This document shows, piece by piece, positions 7,873 through 17,027 of a stretch of 64,000 nucleotides of DNA. Under the pieces are notes generated by a model. The model was not told the origin of the DNA and searched no databases. It saw only the letters and a program-made list of their open reading frames with translations. The DNA lies in assembly GCF_900215315.1 (NCBI RefSeq), contig NZ_OBEB01000006.1:267137-331136 (forward strand), read 5' to 3'. Source of the stretch: Arsukibacterium tuosuense. Its GTDB lineage: Bacteria > Pseudomonadota > Gammaproteobacteria > Enterobacterales > Alteromonadaceae. The position numbers were made by a program, and so were the translations under genes. Position 1 is the first letter of the stretch, and each line of letters begins with the position of its first letter.

Positions 7873-9336
7873 ATGTCTGGTATTAATTTCCTTGGTTCTG
7901 CTTCCGGTCTGCCGCTCGAAGAGCTTGTTAGTACTCTGGTAAAAGTGGAGCGTGACAGTAAACTTAACCGTATTAATACCACCAAGCAAACGTTAGATTC
8001 CTCTCTATCTGGCGTCGGCCAGTTAAAGTCAGCCCTTTCTGCGTTTCAGGATGCAATCAAAAAGCTTGGCGGTAATAACCTAAACTCTCGTGTTGCGAGT
8101 GTAACTCAACCCACTGAAAACAAAACTTATCTGGAAGCCTCTGCTTCGAACACAGCGGTCGCCGCCAGTTTTGATATTAAGGTAAATCAGCTGGCATCGG
8201 GTAGTCGTTTAGAAAGTAATGATCTGGCATACAGCTCGGCAGATGATGTTATTTCTACCACTGATGGTACGTTAACGCTGAGTGCCGGCACCAAAAGCTT
8301 CGATGTGGAAGTGACGGCTGGCATGACGCTCAACCAGTTGAGGCAGCAAATAAATGCGCAGACGGACAACTTTGGCATAAACGCTAACATTATTAATGCT
8401 GGTGGTAGTGTTGGTACCAAGCTGGTATTAACGTCAGATGAAACCGGTGCAGGCAACGACCTGAGTATTAGTAATAACAACGCTGAGCTTGACGCGATTT
8501 CCACAGTGCCTACCGGCGCTACTGCCGGATTAACGGCAAGCCAGCTAGCACAAGATGCAATTATAGAAATTGACGGCATTGTTGCGACCAACAGCAGCAA
8601 TACTTTTACTAATGCCATTCAGGACGTTAGTTTGACAGTCAAAGCCATTACGCCTGACGGTAACAATGCAAAGGTAGATATTGCCACCGATAAGGAAGCC
8701 GCTGAAGAAAATATTCAGAACTTTATTAATAACTATAATGTTTTGGTTGATCAAATTGCTGATCTTACAAAAAGCCGCACTCTCGGTGCAGACGGTAAAA
8801 CCGTCACGGCTGAAGGGGGGGCATTAGCTGCTGACTCCCTTCCCCGTTCAATTATCAATCAGCTGAAAGGTATACTTGGAGGAGTAGTAGGCGAGTCTGG
8901 CTCTGAATTAGCAACACTGTATTCAATGGGCATTACCTTCAATAATGATGGGAAGCTGGAGATTTCAGCCAGCTCCGAATTTGGTGGTGACTCCGGGCGC
9001 GTGCGGTTTGACCGCGCCCTGAACGAAAACTATGATGGCGTTGCAGCTATTTTTGGTGGCGATACCGGCCTGAGTGCTTCTTTAGATGATTTTATTAAAC
9101 AGTTTACTGAAGCTGGAGGCATTATCGCCAGTAAAGAAAATTCGCTAAAAACACAATTAGATAAAAATACTAAAGATTTGGAAGCGGCTAACCGATATAT
9201 AGAGAGCTTTGAGCAAACATTACGTAAACGCTACACCGCTTTAGATTCCTTATTAGGCTCTATGCAAAATATGGCTTCTACAGTTACGTCGCAGCTAGCG
9301 AGTTTGCCAGGATTTGGAACCAATAAATCGAATTAG
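7873..9336 (+). CDS. fliD: Filament cap protein FliD (HAP2)
   Basis: FliD caps the growing filament and directs flagellin folding. The N terminus (GINFLGSASGLPLEELVSTLVKVE) is the conserved FliD_N start. The middle is Ser/Thr/Asn-rich, and the C-terminal FliD_C half (about residues 230-470) ends in a coiled coil with RYTALDSLLGSMQNMASTVTSQL. At 487 residues it matches the family. It contains a run of seven G (8815-8821) in a Gly-Gly codon pair. GAGG at the end of flaG supplies the ribosome site. Confidence 0.95.
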   Translation: MSGINFLGSASGLPLEELVSTLVKVERDSKLNRINTTKQTLDSSLSGVGQLKSALSAFQDAIKKLGGNNLNSRVASVTQPTENKTYLEASASNTAVAASFDIKVNQLASGSRLESNDLAYSSADDVISTTDGTLTLSAGTKSFDVEVTAGMTLNQLRQQINAQTDNFGINANIINAGGSVGTKLVLTSDETGAGNDLSISNNNAELDAISTVPTGATAGLTASQLAQDAIIEIDGIVATNSSNTFTNAIQDVSLTVKAITPDGNNAKVDIATDKEAAEENIQNFINNYNVLVDQIADLTKSRTLGADGKTVTAEGGALAADSLPRSIINQLKGILGGVVGESGSELATLYSMGITFNNDGKLEISASSEFGGDSGRVRFDRALNENYDGVAAIFGGDTGLSASLDDFIKQFTEAGGIIASKENSLKTQLDKNTKDLEAANRYIESFEQTLRKRYTALDSLLGSMQNMASTVTSQLASLPGFGTNKSN

Positions 9337-9347
9337 TGGAGCACCAT

Positions 9348-9782
9348 ATGAGTTACGGAATAAAAGCATATAAAGCAGTAGGTATTAAAGATGACTTGGC
9401 CGTTGCAGATCCGCATCGTGTTATTCAGCTATTAATGCAAGGTGCGCTAGAGAATATGGCGAAAGCCAAAGGTTGTATTGATCGCAAAGATTTTGCTGGC
9501 AAATCAGAGGCTATTTCTAAATCAATTAATATTATCTCTGCACTGCAAGGTTGTTTGGATATGAGTGCCGGCGAAATCTCAGATAACTTGTTTTCGCTTT
9601 ATGATTTCATGCTTAACCATCTTATTCAGGCTAGCAGGGACAAGAGTATAAAGAAGCTTGACGAAGTTATTGAAATTCTAATCACAATAAAAAGTGGCTG
9701 GGATCAGATCCCACCGGCAGCTCGTGAGGAAGGCTACGTTATGCAGGCGCAAAAAAATCAGCAGCTGGCTGTTGGTACCTGA
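9348..9782 (+). CDS. fliS: Flagellin export chaperone FliS
   Basis: FliS binds the flagellin C terminus in the cytoplasm and prevents premature polymerisation. The 144-residue protein begins MSYGIKAYKAVG, close to the usual FliS start, and has the conserved DPHRVIQLLMQGALENMAKAKG helix and SINIISALQGCLD. I chose ATG 9348, with GGAG six bases upstream, rather than the GTG at 9336 inside the fliD stop region. Its stop overlaps the next start (TGATG). Confidence 0.95.
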   Translation: MSYGIKAYKAVGIKDDLAVADPHRVIQLLMQGALENMAKAKGCIDRKDFAGKSEAISKSINIISALQGCLDMSAGEISDNLFSLYDFMLNHLIQASRDKSIKKLDEVIEILITIKSGWDQIPPAAREEGYVMQAQKNQQLAVGT

Positions 9783-10087
9783 TGTCATTAGTTGAGCGTT
9801 CTGAGCAGTGTGCTGCGCTGCGCACTGAAATTGATACAATAGTTGAGCAACCTGCCTATGATTTAGAGCAGGTTGCTCAATTACTGGCAAAATTAAATAT
9901 ACATTTATCCGAAAGTCCTTCCCCGCGAGACGATATTGAGCAATTTGCACTGTTTCTGCAGCAAAACCTTGACTGGTTGCAGGTAACAATGGCAAAACTG
10001 TCAGCTGAAAAAGATGCTGTAGCTGACAACATGATGCAGATTAAGAAAGGGTACCGCGCCCGTCATAGCTATGGCCAACATAATTAA
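9782..10087 (+). CDS. FliT-like flagellar chaperone
   Basis: A small helical protein of 101 residues whose start overlaps the fliS stop by one base. Size and position are those of FliT-type proteins, which bind the FliD C terminus and, in enterics, FlhDC. The sequence is poorly conserved (LVERSEQCAALRTEIDTIVEQ, ending in a basic tail), so the call rests mostly on context. It is the last gene before the glycosylation island. Confidence 0.65.
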   Translation: MSLVERSEQCAALRTEIDTIVEQPAYDLEQVAQLLAKLNIHLSESPSPRDDIEQFALFLQQNLDWLQVTMAKLSAEKDAVADNMMQIKKGYRARHSYGQHN

Positions 10088-10108
10088 CCATTAATATCAG
10101 GCCTTTGC

Positions 10109-12931
10109 ATGCTGAAGTATATCAATCACCAGCTTAATCCAGATAGCGACGCTCAAGCGGCATCTGAGCAAAAAGTCGCTGCCGGTGTCAAACAGCGTTT
10201 TAACAATAATCTTAGGGCTTTAGCTCAGTATATTCCCTCTGTATTGCCAATTGCTCAACAGCATACTATGCAGCAGTATTCAGTATTTTGTACCCATGCT
10301 TCTGAGCTGAATATTGTCGATTTCGCTACAGGCCGTGTCTGGTACAGCGAGAATCCCTCTGATGAAGTATTTTCTGAGGTGGACAGTTTTTGCAATCTTG
10401 CCCCTTACATTAATGTTGAGAGCAATGGTGAAGCTGTTAGTGCTGAACAGCCCTGGCCGGCTGAACGCTTACCTTCTCAGTTAGACATTGTTGTTATGTT
10501 TGGCTTGGGGCTCGGGTATCAGCTGAATGAGTTGCTGCAACGAGTAAACATTAAGTACCTTATCGTTTATGAACCCAATGTTGATACATTGATTTGTTCA
10601 CTGCAGGCCAACGATTGGGGACAGCTTCTGGAAACAGCAGCGAGTAATGGCACGCAGCTTTTTCTGCAACTTGAAAATGATGGTAGCTCGGTGACGGAAG
10701 ACCTGGCAGAACTGCGGAATGTCGCAGAATTTAACCGGGTTTACATTTATCGGCATTACTGTCATCCAGTTATGGATAAAGTTGCAGAATATTTGTTTGT
10801 AAACAGTGGCCGTCCTGAACAGTTGCTTGGTGGCACCGCTCAGTTTTCGGCATATGAAGATTATAACGATTACGTGGCGGAGCGTAGCGTTAATGTGCTT
10901 GGAAATTTGCATCCACAAGCAGTAAAACCGGCTGGAGATTTGGTTCAGCGAAATATGGTGGCGTTACAGAAATTTTATCCCAAACTGCATGATGAGATAG
11001 AAAAACACCAAAACGGACACTGGCAACTTTCTCTGGATCAAAACAATAAAAGTAATTTGTATCACCCCGGTCGAAAAGTTTTTTTTTATCATGACCTTGA
11101 TTCTGAGTCAGAAACTCTGGTAACTCACTTTACCCGCCACCCCTACAAAGATGATGTGTTACTTGGTCAGACTTCGGTAGACAAGTTTAGTCATTACATT
11201 CATTACTCACACATAGCAAAAACGCAGCCACTGATTAATAAACAGCTACAACAGAAAATTCAGCTGCCGGAAGAAGTTGATTCACTGATTATCTTTGGTG
11301 TAGGTCTTGGTAAACACATTGAGATACTTACTGAGCAATATAAAATTAAGAATCTGTATATTTGTGAGCCTAACATAGATTTTTTTGCCGCGAGTCTCAA
11401 AGTAACAGCCTGGGCTGATATCTTTGAGAGAGCTGAGCAAAATGACCAGCGAATTTATCTTAATCTGGGGGGTGATGGCTCAACCTACTTTTACGATTTA
11501 CTCGCTCAATTTTATCAGGTTGGCGCATACTCTATCGCAGATACCTATATGTTTTGCTCTTATTTTAATCAGAAAATGCACAAGGCTATCGCTGATTTGC
11601 GTGCTGAATTAAAAGTTGTTCTGGCGCTAGGAGAGTATTTTGATCATTGTCGTTACGGCATTGCTCACACATACAATAGTCTTGCAAAGCAGCATAAGTT
11701 TTTACGCTACGACAATAGTGACTATCGTGATTTGGCTGCGGTTAATCTGCCAGTTTTTGTGGTCGGCAATGGTCCGTCTTTAGACAGCAGTTTCAGCTAT
11801 TTACAGGAGCATCGTGAAAATGTCGTCATAATCAGTTGTGGCACTGCATTATATTCTTTGTATAAAAAGGGTATAAAACCTGACTTTCATGCCGAAGTCG
11901 AACAAAACCGTTCGACATTTAATTGGGTGAGTCAGGTAAAGGATGCTGCTTATTTAAAAGACATTCGACTGATAAGTGTCAACGGTATTCATCCCGATAC
12001 AGCAGAGTTGTTTAAAGAAACCTTGTTGTGTTTTAAAGATGGCGAGTCATCAACTAACTTTTTTGATCTGCGCCTGAAAAAACAAGGTGTTCATGTCGCA
12101 TCGCTTAGTTACGCTTACCCAACGGTAACTAATTTAGTCCTTAATTATGTGTTGCGGCTGGGTTTTAAAGTGTTTTATCTGTTTGGGGTTGACCTTGGGT
12201 ACGCTGATGTCCGGCAACATCATTCGCAATCCTCGGCTTACTATCGCCAGGACGGTTCAGAAGTTTATGACTACCAGCAAACTCATGGTGGCGGTATGCC
12301 TGCTAAGGGGAATTTTTTACCTTATGTGTTTACCAAGCCTGAATTTGATATGTCGCGAAAATTGCTGGAACAGGCTATCAGCAAAGCCGGACGCAAAGTA
12401 GAAATCTACAACTGCAGCAACGGCGTGAAGATTGACGGTGCTGTGCCATTGCAGCCGGAAAATATTTTGTTCAGGGATTTACCTGAACATAAAGACCAGT
12501 TGTTGCAACAGTTGATAGATAACGCCTACTACCCAGATTTATCTGCGCACGCCCAGCAAATATTTAATCAAATCGATTTTGTAACGTTTCGTCGCACTAT
12601 TGACGCCTGGCTGGTGCTATTTGACGAACAGATTACCACACAAGAACAAGCCAAAACCTTTATTTCTAGACAATGGCGCTTGTTGCAAACCGCTGCGCGA
12701 GACCCGTCAGATCCAACCTTTTATTTGTTTTACGGTAGCACCAATTACTTCGGCGGCCTGATGACAAAAATCGCCTCTTGTATCAGTGATGATACACCGG
12801 AGATCTTGCCGGTGTTTAATCAGGTTCTACAGGTATGGCGTGATTATGTGCAAAGCGCCGGCGAGCAGTTTGAGCAACAGCCGTTAAAGTTTGACGATGT
12901 GGATGTACAACACTTGTTTGCCAAAAGCTGA
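10109..12931 (+). CDS. Maf-type flagellin glycosyltransferase (DUF115 / MptE-like), duplicated N-terminal unit
   Basis: Motility accessory factors transfer nonulosonic acids such as pseudaminic acid to flagellin Ser/Thr before export. The central domain carries the family signature VFVVGNGPSLD (near residue 550), followed by a CGTALYSLYKKGIKPDF segment and LFGVDLGY (near residue 690). The N-terminal part contains two copies of a Rossmann-like unit: FGLGLGY...YEPNVD near residue 131 and FGVGLGK...CEPNIDFF near residue 397. At 940 residues it is larger than a typical Maf (600-700). A run of nine T (11079-11087) lies within the gene. It starts 21 bases after the fliT-like gene, and pse genes lie on the opposite strand 16 kb away. 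Confidence 0.88.
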   Translation: MLKYINHQLNPDSDAQAASEQKVAAGVKQRFNNNLRALAQYIPSVLPIAQQHTMQQYSVFCTHASELNIVDFATGRVWYSENPSDEVFSEVDSFCNLAPYINVESNGEAVSAEQPWPAERLPSQLDIVVMFGLGLGYQLNELLQRVNIKYLIVYEPNVDTLICSLQANDWGQLLETAASNGTQLFLQLENDGSSVTEDLAELRNVAEFNRVYIYRHYCHPVMDKVAEYLFVNSGRPEQLLGGTAQFSAYEDYNDYVAERSVNVLGNLHPQAVKPAGDLVQRNMVALQKFYPKLHDEIEKHQNGHWQLSLDQNNKSNLYHPGRKVFFYHDLDSESETLVTHFTRHPYKDDVLLGQTSVDKFSHYIHYSHIAKTQPLINKQLQQKIQLPEEVDSLIIFGVGLGKHIEILTEQYKIKNLYICEPNIDFFAASLKVTAWADIFERAEQNDQRIYLNLGGDGSTYFYDLLAQFYQVGAYSIADTYMFCSYFNQKMHKAIADLRAELKVVLALGEYFDHCRYGIAHTYNSLAKQHKFLRYDNSDYRDLAAVNLPVFVVGNGPSLDSSFSYLQEHRENVVIISCGTALYSLYKKGIKPDFHAEVEQNRSTFNWVSQVKDAAYLKDIRLISVNGIHPDTAELFKETLLCFKDGESSTNFFDLRLKKQGVHVASLSYAYPTVTNLVLNYVLRLGFKVFYLFGVDLGYADVRQHHSQSSAYYRQDGSEVYDYQQTHGGGMPAKGNFLPYVFTKPEFDMSRKLLEQAISKAGRKVEIYNCSNGVKIDGAVPLQPENILFRDLPEHKDQLLQQLIDNAYYPDLSAHAQQIFNQIDFVTFRRTIDAWLVLFDEQITTQEQAKTFISRQWRLLQTAARDPSDPTFYLFYGSTNYFGGLMTKIASCISDDTPEILPVFNQVLQVWRDYVQSAGEQFEQQPLKFDDVDVQHLFAKS

Positions 12932-13087
12932 CGCGTTAGTTTTTTGACATTTTATCGGTGTAAAACCGGTAATATTCTGCATATCGCCTACAGAGTCAGG
13001 TTATTTTATCCTGTGCAAAATGTGGCGTTATCTTTGCATGCTCAAGTCCATTATAGTTTGGTTATTGCGCTGAATGGAAAGGGAAAA

Positions 13088-15016
13088 ATGACAATTGCAG
13101 ATATTAAGCAAACAGGCATCATCTTAATTGATTGCCAGGATAGCGTCGGCGATGATGTGTACTTTAATACTGCGGACCCGCAGAGCAATGTGCTGGTGTT
13201 TAACTGCGGCACCAAAGGCTATGTAGAGCCTTTATTGTCTGCACTACGGACTCATTACGTAAAGTTTAACGCCGTAAGTTTTGTCACAAATAACGCTGGC
13301 ATACATGCTGAGTTAACGCAGTTCTTTCCCGAACTGTTCCGGGGAGTTCACTTAATACATCGACTGCCATTGTCAAAAGCGGACATTGCGCAGCTGATGT
13401 CGGTTGCTGTGGCCCTTCCTGCTTTTGAGCTGAAGCTGGCGGAACCTTTGGTGTCAGCAGAATTTGAGAGGTTGAAGAGCTTCTTTTTGCTGGACGAACG
13501 TCTTACCGATATTGCTGAGCATGAATCAATAAGCCAGCTTACCGCTGCGTTTATTGCCGGGTTACAAGGCCAAAAATGCGCATTTTCTGTCTATGTACAG
13601 ATTCGGTTACTGAATTTTTATGCCAACAGACTAAACAAATATGGTGAGGTCTATTTTAAAAGTCTGTCATTAAAACTGGGTGACACTAATGTCAGTATTT
13701 TACATCTGTGGCAATTGGTGTCGGATAGTCGCTTTACACTTAATCAGCGGTACTTTATCTATAACCAACTTCTGTCGTTGGAGTTTAACGGAGCGTTAAA
13801 AAACAAGTCTGATTTTAATACCCGTTTTACCGCATATAGCAATGTGGTGCGGGAGTTCGCGTTGCAATTGGGCCCCCCCGGCGCTTTTTTTGATAAAGAA
13901 GAGCGAAATCCCGATATCGTGTTTGTTTTTATCGCACAGTTTCTCAGCCCCAGGCATGCCCCGAGTAAAATTGTATTAGAAACCATTAAAGCGCTGTGCT
14001 TATCTGCAAATAAGCAGGTTGTATTAATAGACACCTGCGAGCTATTGCCCACGAGCGGTGCTTTGCCCTGGTACGATGCCGCATACGGTAGCAGGGGGCA
14101 ATACAATGCTGAAACACTGACTTATGAGGGCGCGCGTTTTAATTATCTGCAACTCTCCGCCGGCATGCCTAATCTTGTCGAGATAAGCGGTGTGATTGAG
14201 TTGATTAAAACGTACAAGCCTTATTTCACCATAACAGTGGGCGAGAGTATTACTGCCGATATCATCAGCCAACTTGTGCCTAATGTGGTGGTACCAACAG
14301 TGTCGCGGTTGCCTCATACCTTAAGCCAATACAGGGTTTTTAATAAGCGTTTTATTACAAATGCCGACGAAGTGCCGGAGTGTTTGCAGCCGGGGATCTT
14401 GTCTATTGACATGTTACCTGAGCGCGCTTTGGCGCAGTCAGAGCTTACACGTGATCAATTTCGTATACCCCGCGATAAAGTTGTATTGGCCGTGCCCGGT
14501 AACCGGCTTGATGCGGAAATAGACGATAACTTTATTTCTATGCTGTTATGTATCTCCAGCGATAGATATTTTGTGGTCTTTGCCGGCGTTTTTAATGACT
14601 ATGAAGATTACTGCAAAAGATTTCCTGTCCTGCGCAGTATCTCTGTTTTCGTGGGCTATCAGGAAGACTTTCCGGCATTTATAAAGCTGGTTGATATATA
14701 TGTTACGCCACCACGTGTTGGTGGTGGTTTAACTGCATTGTGTGCATTGAGTATGGCCGTACCGGTTTTAACGTTGAAATACGGTGATGCTTATTCGTTT
14801 GCCGGTGAGCTTTTTGCTTTTAACACTTTGTCCGAAATGGGCAGTGTAATCAGTACTGTCTGCAATGACTTTACGGCGTTAGATGCGTTGAAAAGTAACG
14901 CTTTGCAACGGTTTGTTGAGCTTGAAGCTCTTAGTGATAAATATACAGACCTCTTTGACAACGTGGTGAATGGGCCAATGTTTAATGTAGCGTCTGTGGT
15001 GGAAAGGAGAGACTGA
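13088..15016 (+). CDS. Putative GT-B-like glycosyltransferase
   Basis: A 642-residue protein I do not recognise as a named family. The C-terminal third looks like a GT-B nucleotide-sugar domain: VFVGYQEDFPAFIKLVDIYVTPPRVGGGLTALCALSMAVPV (about residues 520-560) resembles the acceptor/donor loop of GT4/GT1 enzymes. The N-terminal 250 residues are helical with no motif I can name. I prefer ATG 13088, preceded by AAAGGG, to a start at 12944, because the intervening 48 codons look like untranslated leader. A C7 tract (13873-13879) and a T7 tract (13885-13891) lie close together inside the gene. The next gene starts directly at its stop. It is probably a second glycosyltransferase for the flagellin glycan. 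Confidence 0.55.
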   Translation: MTIADIKQTGIILIDCQDSVGDDVYFNTADPQSNVLVFNCGTKGYVEPLLSALRTHYVKFNAVSFVTNNAGIHAELTQFFPELFRGVHLIHRLPLSKADIAQLMSVAVALPAFELKLAEPLVSAEFERLKSFFLLDERLTDIAEHESISQLTAAFIAGLQGQKCAFSVYVQIRLLNFYANRLNKYGEVYFKSLSLKLGDTNVSILHLWQLVSDSRFTLNQRYFIYNQLLSLEFNGALKNKSDFNTRFTAYSNVVREFALQLGPPGAFFDKEERNPDIVFVFIAQFLSPRHAPSKIVLETIKALCLSANKQVVLIDTCELLPTSGALPWYDAAYGSRGQYNAETLTYEGARFNYLQLSAGMPNLVEISGVIELIKTYKPYFTITVGESITADIISQLVPNVVVPTVSRLPHTLSQYRVFNKRFITNADEVPECLQPGILSIDMLPERALAQSELTRDQFRIPRDKVVLAVPGNRLDAEIDDNFISMLLCISSDRYFVVFAGVFNDYEDYCKRFPVLRSISVFVGYQEDFPAFIKLVDIYVTPPRVGGGLTALCALSMAVPVLTLKYGDAYSFAGELFAFNTLSEMGSVISTVCNDFTALDALKSNALQRFVELEALSDKYTDLFDNVVNGPMFNVASVVERRD

Positions 15017-15739
15017 ATGAAGCGTGTAGCCATTTCTCAGTCAAATTATATACCTTGGCGTGGCTATTTTGACCTGATTGCATCGGTGGATGAATTCATC
15101 TTGTATGATGATATGCAATATACCCGCAGGGATTGGCGCAACAGAAATAAGATAAAGACCGCGCAGGGAGCTTGTTGGTTAACGATTCCTGTTGAGGTAA
15201 AAGGTAAGTACTTTCAGAAAATTAAAGATACCAAAGTATCAGATAGCCATTGGTATAAATCACACTGGCAAACGCTTTCGCAAAACTATAAGAAATCCAG
15301 ATATTTCGCCGGGATTGCTGCCTGGCTTGAGCCTCTGTACCTGGCTGAAAATCAGGACATGCTGTCAAATATAAACTACACCTTTATTGCGGCGATATGC
15401 CGCTACTTAGGTATCAACACTACTATTTCACTGTCTTCTCAATACCAACTGATTGACGGGAAAACAGAACGATTGGTCGATATTTGCCGGCAGGCAGGCG
15501 CGGGGCTCTATGTATCAGGCCCGGCGGCAAAAGATTATCTCGATGTAGCCTTGTTTGAACAAGAAGGTATTGATGTCGGATGGGCTGATTACAATGGTTA
15601 TCCGGCGTATCCCCAACAATGGAGTGGGTTTGAGCCTTTCGTCAGTATATTAGATCTGTTGTTTAACTGCGGTCCTGAGTCACTTTTCTATATGAAAAAG
15701 CCAACGGATTCGCTGATCAAATATGAGGGCAAAGCATGA
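15017..15739 (+). CDS. WbqC family protein
   Basis: A 240-residue protein with the clear WbqC-family start RVAISQSNYIPWRGYFDLI, then DEFILYDDMQYTRRDWRNRNKIK, and later GWADYNGYPAYPQQW. WbqC-like proteins occur in O-antigen and flagellin-glycan clusters next to dTDP-amino-sugar aminotransferases. They are thought to help acylate the sugar amine, but their biochemistry is unresolved. The start follows the preceding stop with no gap (AGGAG ribosome site), and the end overlaps the methyltransferase by ATGA. Confidence 0.85.
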   Translation: MKRVAISQSNYIPWRGYFDLIASVDEFILYDDMQYTRRDWRNRNKIKTAQGACWLTIPVEVKGKYFQKIKDTKVSDSHWYKSHWQTLSQNYKKSRYFAGIAAWLEPLYLAENQDMLSNINYTFIAAICRYLGINTTISLSSQYQLIDGKTERLVDICRQAGAGLYVSGPAAKDYLDVALFEQEGIDVGWADYNGYPAYPQQWSGFEPFVSILDLLFNCGPESLFYMKKPTDSLIKYEGKA

Positions 15740-16365
15740 AAGACAACAGTGGCATTATTAGTCAGGTATCTGATTATTACTCAAGTAAGCTTTGTGAGCA
15801 TGGCGCAACCCCGCAGGGTGTGGATTGGAATGGCGCAGAGGGACAATTTCTGCGCTTTGAGCAATTGAACAAGGTTATTTGCAACAACGGAAAGTTTACG
15901 CTAAACGATATTGGCTGTGGCTATGGCGCTTTCTATGATTTCCTGCGGACAAAATACAGCTCTTTTGATTATGTCGGCGTTGATGTTGCTGCCAGTATGA
16001 TTTCAGCCGCCCGGCAGCGCTATATTGGTTCAGCTAATGCAAAATTTCTCTGTGGTGCGGTACCGGAAGTCGCGGCAGACTTTACTGTGGCCAGTGGTAT
16101 TTTCAATGTCAAATTGGAAAATTCAATACATGATTGGCAAAGTTATTTGATTGAAACTATTGCTATTATTGATAAGTTCAGCACGAAAGGGTTTGCCTTT
16201 AATTGCCTGACGTCGTACTCGGATGCTGAGAGAATGAAAGACGGACTTTTTTATGCTGATCCCTGTGAATTGTTTAACCATTGCAAAATACATTACGGCC
16301 GGAATGTTGCTTTATTGCATGACTATAATCTGTTTGAATTTACGATTATTGTGAGGAAGTCATGA
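15736..16365 (+). CDS. Class I SAM-dependent methyltransferase
   Basis: A 209-residue methyltransferase with motif I DIGCGYGAFYDFL (about residues 57-70) and an acidic end of strand 2 (GVDVAASMI). The rest is short, as in small-molecule or sugar methyltransferases. It overlaps the genes on both sides by four bases, so translation is coupled. It likely methylates a hydroxyl or an acyl substituent of the flagellin sugar; the substrate is unknown. Confidence 0.8.
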   Translation: MKDNSGIISQVSDYYSSKLCEHGATPQGVDWNGAEGQFLRFEQLNKVICNNGKFTLNDIGCGYGAFYDFLRTKYSSFDYVGVDVAASMISAARQRYIGSANAKFLCGAVPEVAADFTVASGIFNVKLENSIHDWQSYLIETIAIIDKFSTKGFAFNCLTSYSDAERMKDGLFYADPCELFNHCKIHYGRNVALLHDYNLFEFTIIVRKS

Positions 16366-17027
16366 AAAATAAATTAGTTATATTTGGTTCGGGCGATATC
16401 GCACAATTAGCACACTACTATTTCAGCAATGACAGCCTCTATGATGTAGTGGCTTTTACTGTCGACAGCGAATACAAGACGGTTGAGGAGTTTTGCGGTT
16501 TACCTGTAATCGCATTCTCTGAGCTGAAGGCGTTTTTTTCACCGCAGGACGTCAGCGTGTTTGTGGCGTTGAGTTACTCTAAATTGAATGCTGTAAGAAA
16601 AGAGAAATACCTCGCGGTTAAAGCTATGGGATATACCCTGGTGAGTTATATCAGCAGCAAGGCGACAGTATTGAACCAGCAGGACATCGGAGAGAACTGC
16701 TTAATTCTCGAAGATAACACCATCCAGCCTTTTGTTAAAATTGGTAATAACGTGACCTTGTGGAGCGGCAATCATATCGGCCATCACTCGATAATACGGG
16801 ATCACACTTTTATTGCTTCACATATCGTTGTATCCGGCGGTGTAGATATAGGCGAGCAATGTTTTATCGGCGTTAATGCCACATTGCGTGATCATATTCG
16901 GATTGGCGACCGCTGTGTTATTGGTGCCGGTGTATTATTGCTGGCTAATGCAGAAGCTGATGGCTTGTACAAAGGTACCGCTACAGAGCGGTCTGCATTG
17001 CCAAGTTCAGGGTTGCGCAGAATATGA
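16362..17027 (+). CDS. NeuD/PglD-like sugar O- or N-acyltransferase
   Basis: A 221-residue protein with an N-terminal Rossmann-like domain (KLVIFGSGDIAQLAHYYF) and a C-terminal left-handed beta-helix made of hexapeptide repeats (IGENCLILEDNTIQPF, VKIGNNVTLW, IGEQCFIG, IGDRCVIG). The GNHIGHHS stretch carries the expected catalytic His. This is the PglD/NeuD architecture that transfers acetyl or other acyl groups from a CoA or ACP donor to a sugar amine or hydroxyl. It overlaps both neighbours by ATGA. It is a natural partner of the WecE aminotransferase downstream. Confidence 0.85.
   Translation: MKNKLVIFGSGDIAQLAHYYFSNDSLYDVVAFTVDSEYKTVEEFCGLPVIAFSELKAFFSPQDVSVFVALSYSKLNAVRKEKYLAVKAMGYTLVSYISSKATVLNQQDIGENCLILEDNTIQPFVKIGNNVTLWSGNHIGHHSIIRDHTFIASHIVVSGGVDIGEQCFIGVNATLRDHIRIGDRCVIGAGVLLLANAEADGLYKGTATERSALPSSGLRRI

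Noticed and set aside
12944..13087. 48-codon N-terminal extension of the GT-B-like gene
   Set aside because: It has no ribosome site and reads like intergenic sequence; ATG 13088 has AAAGGG directly upstream.
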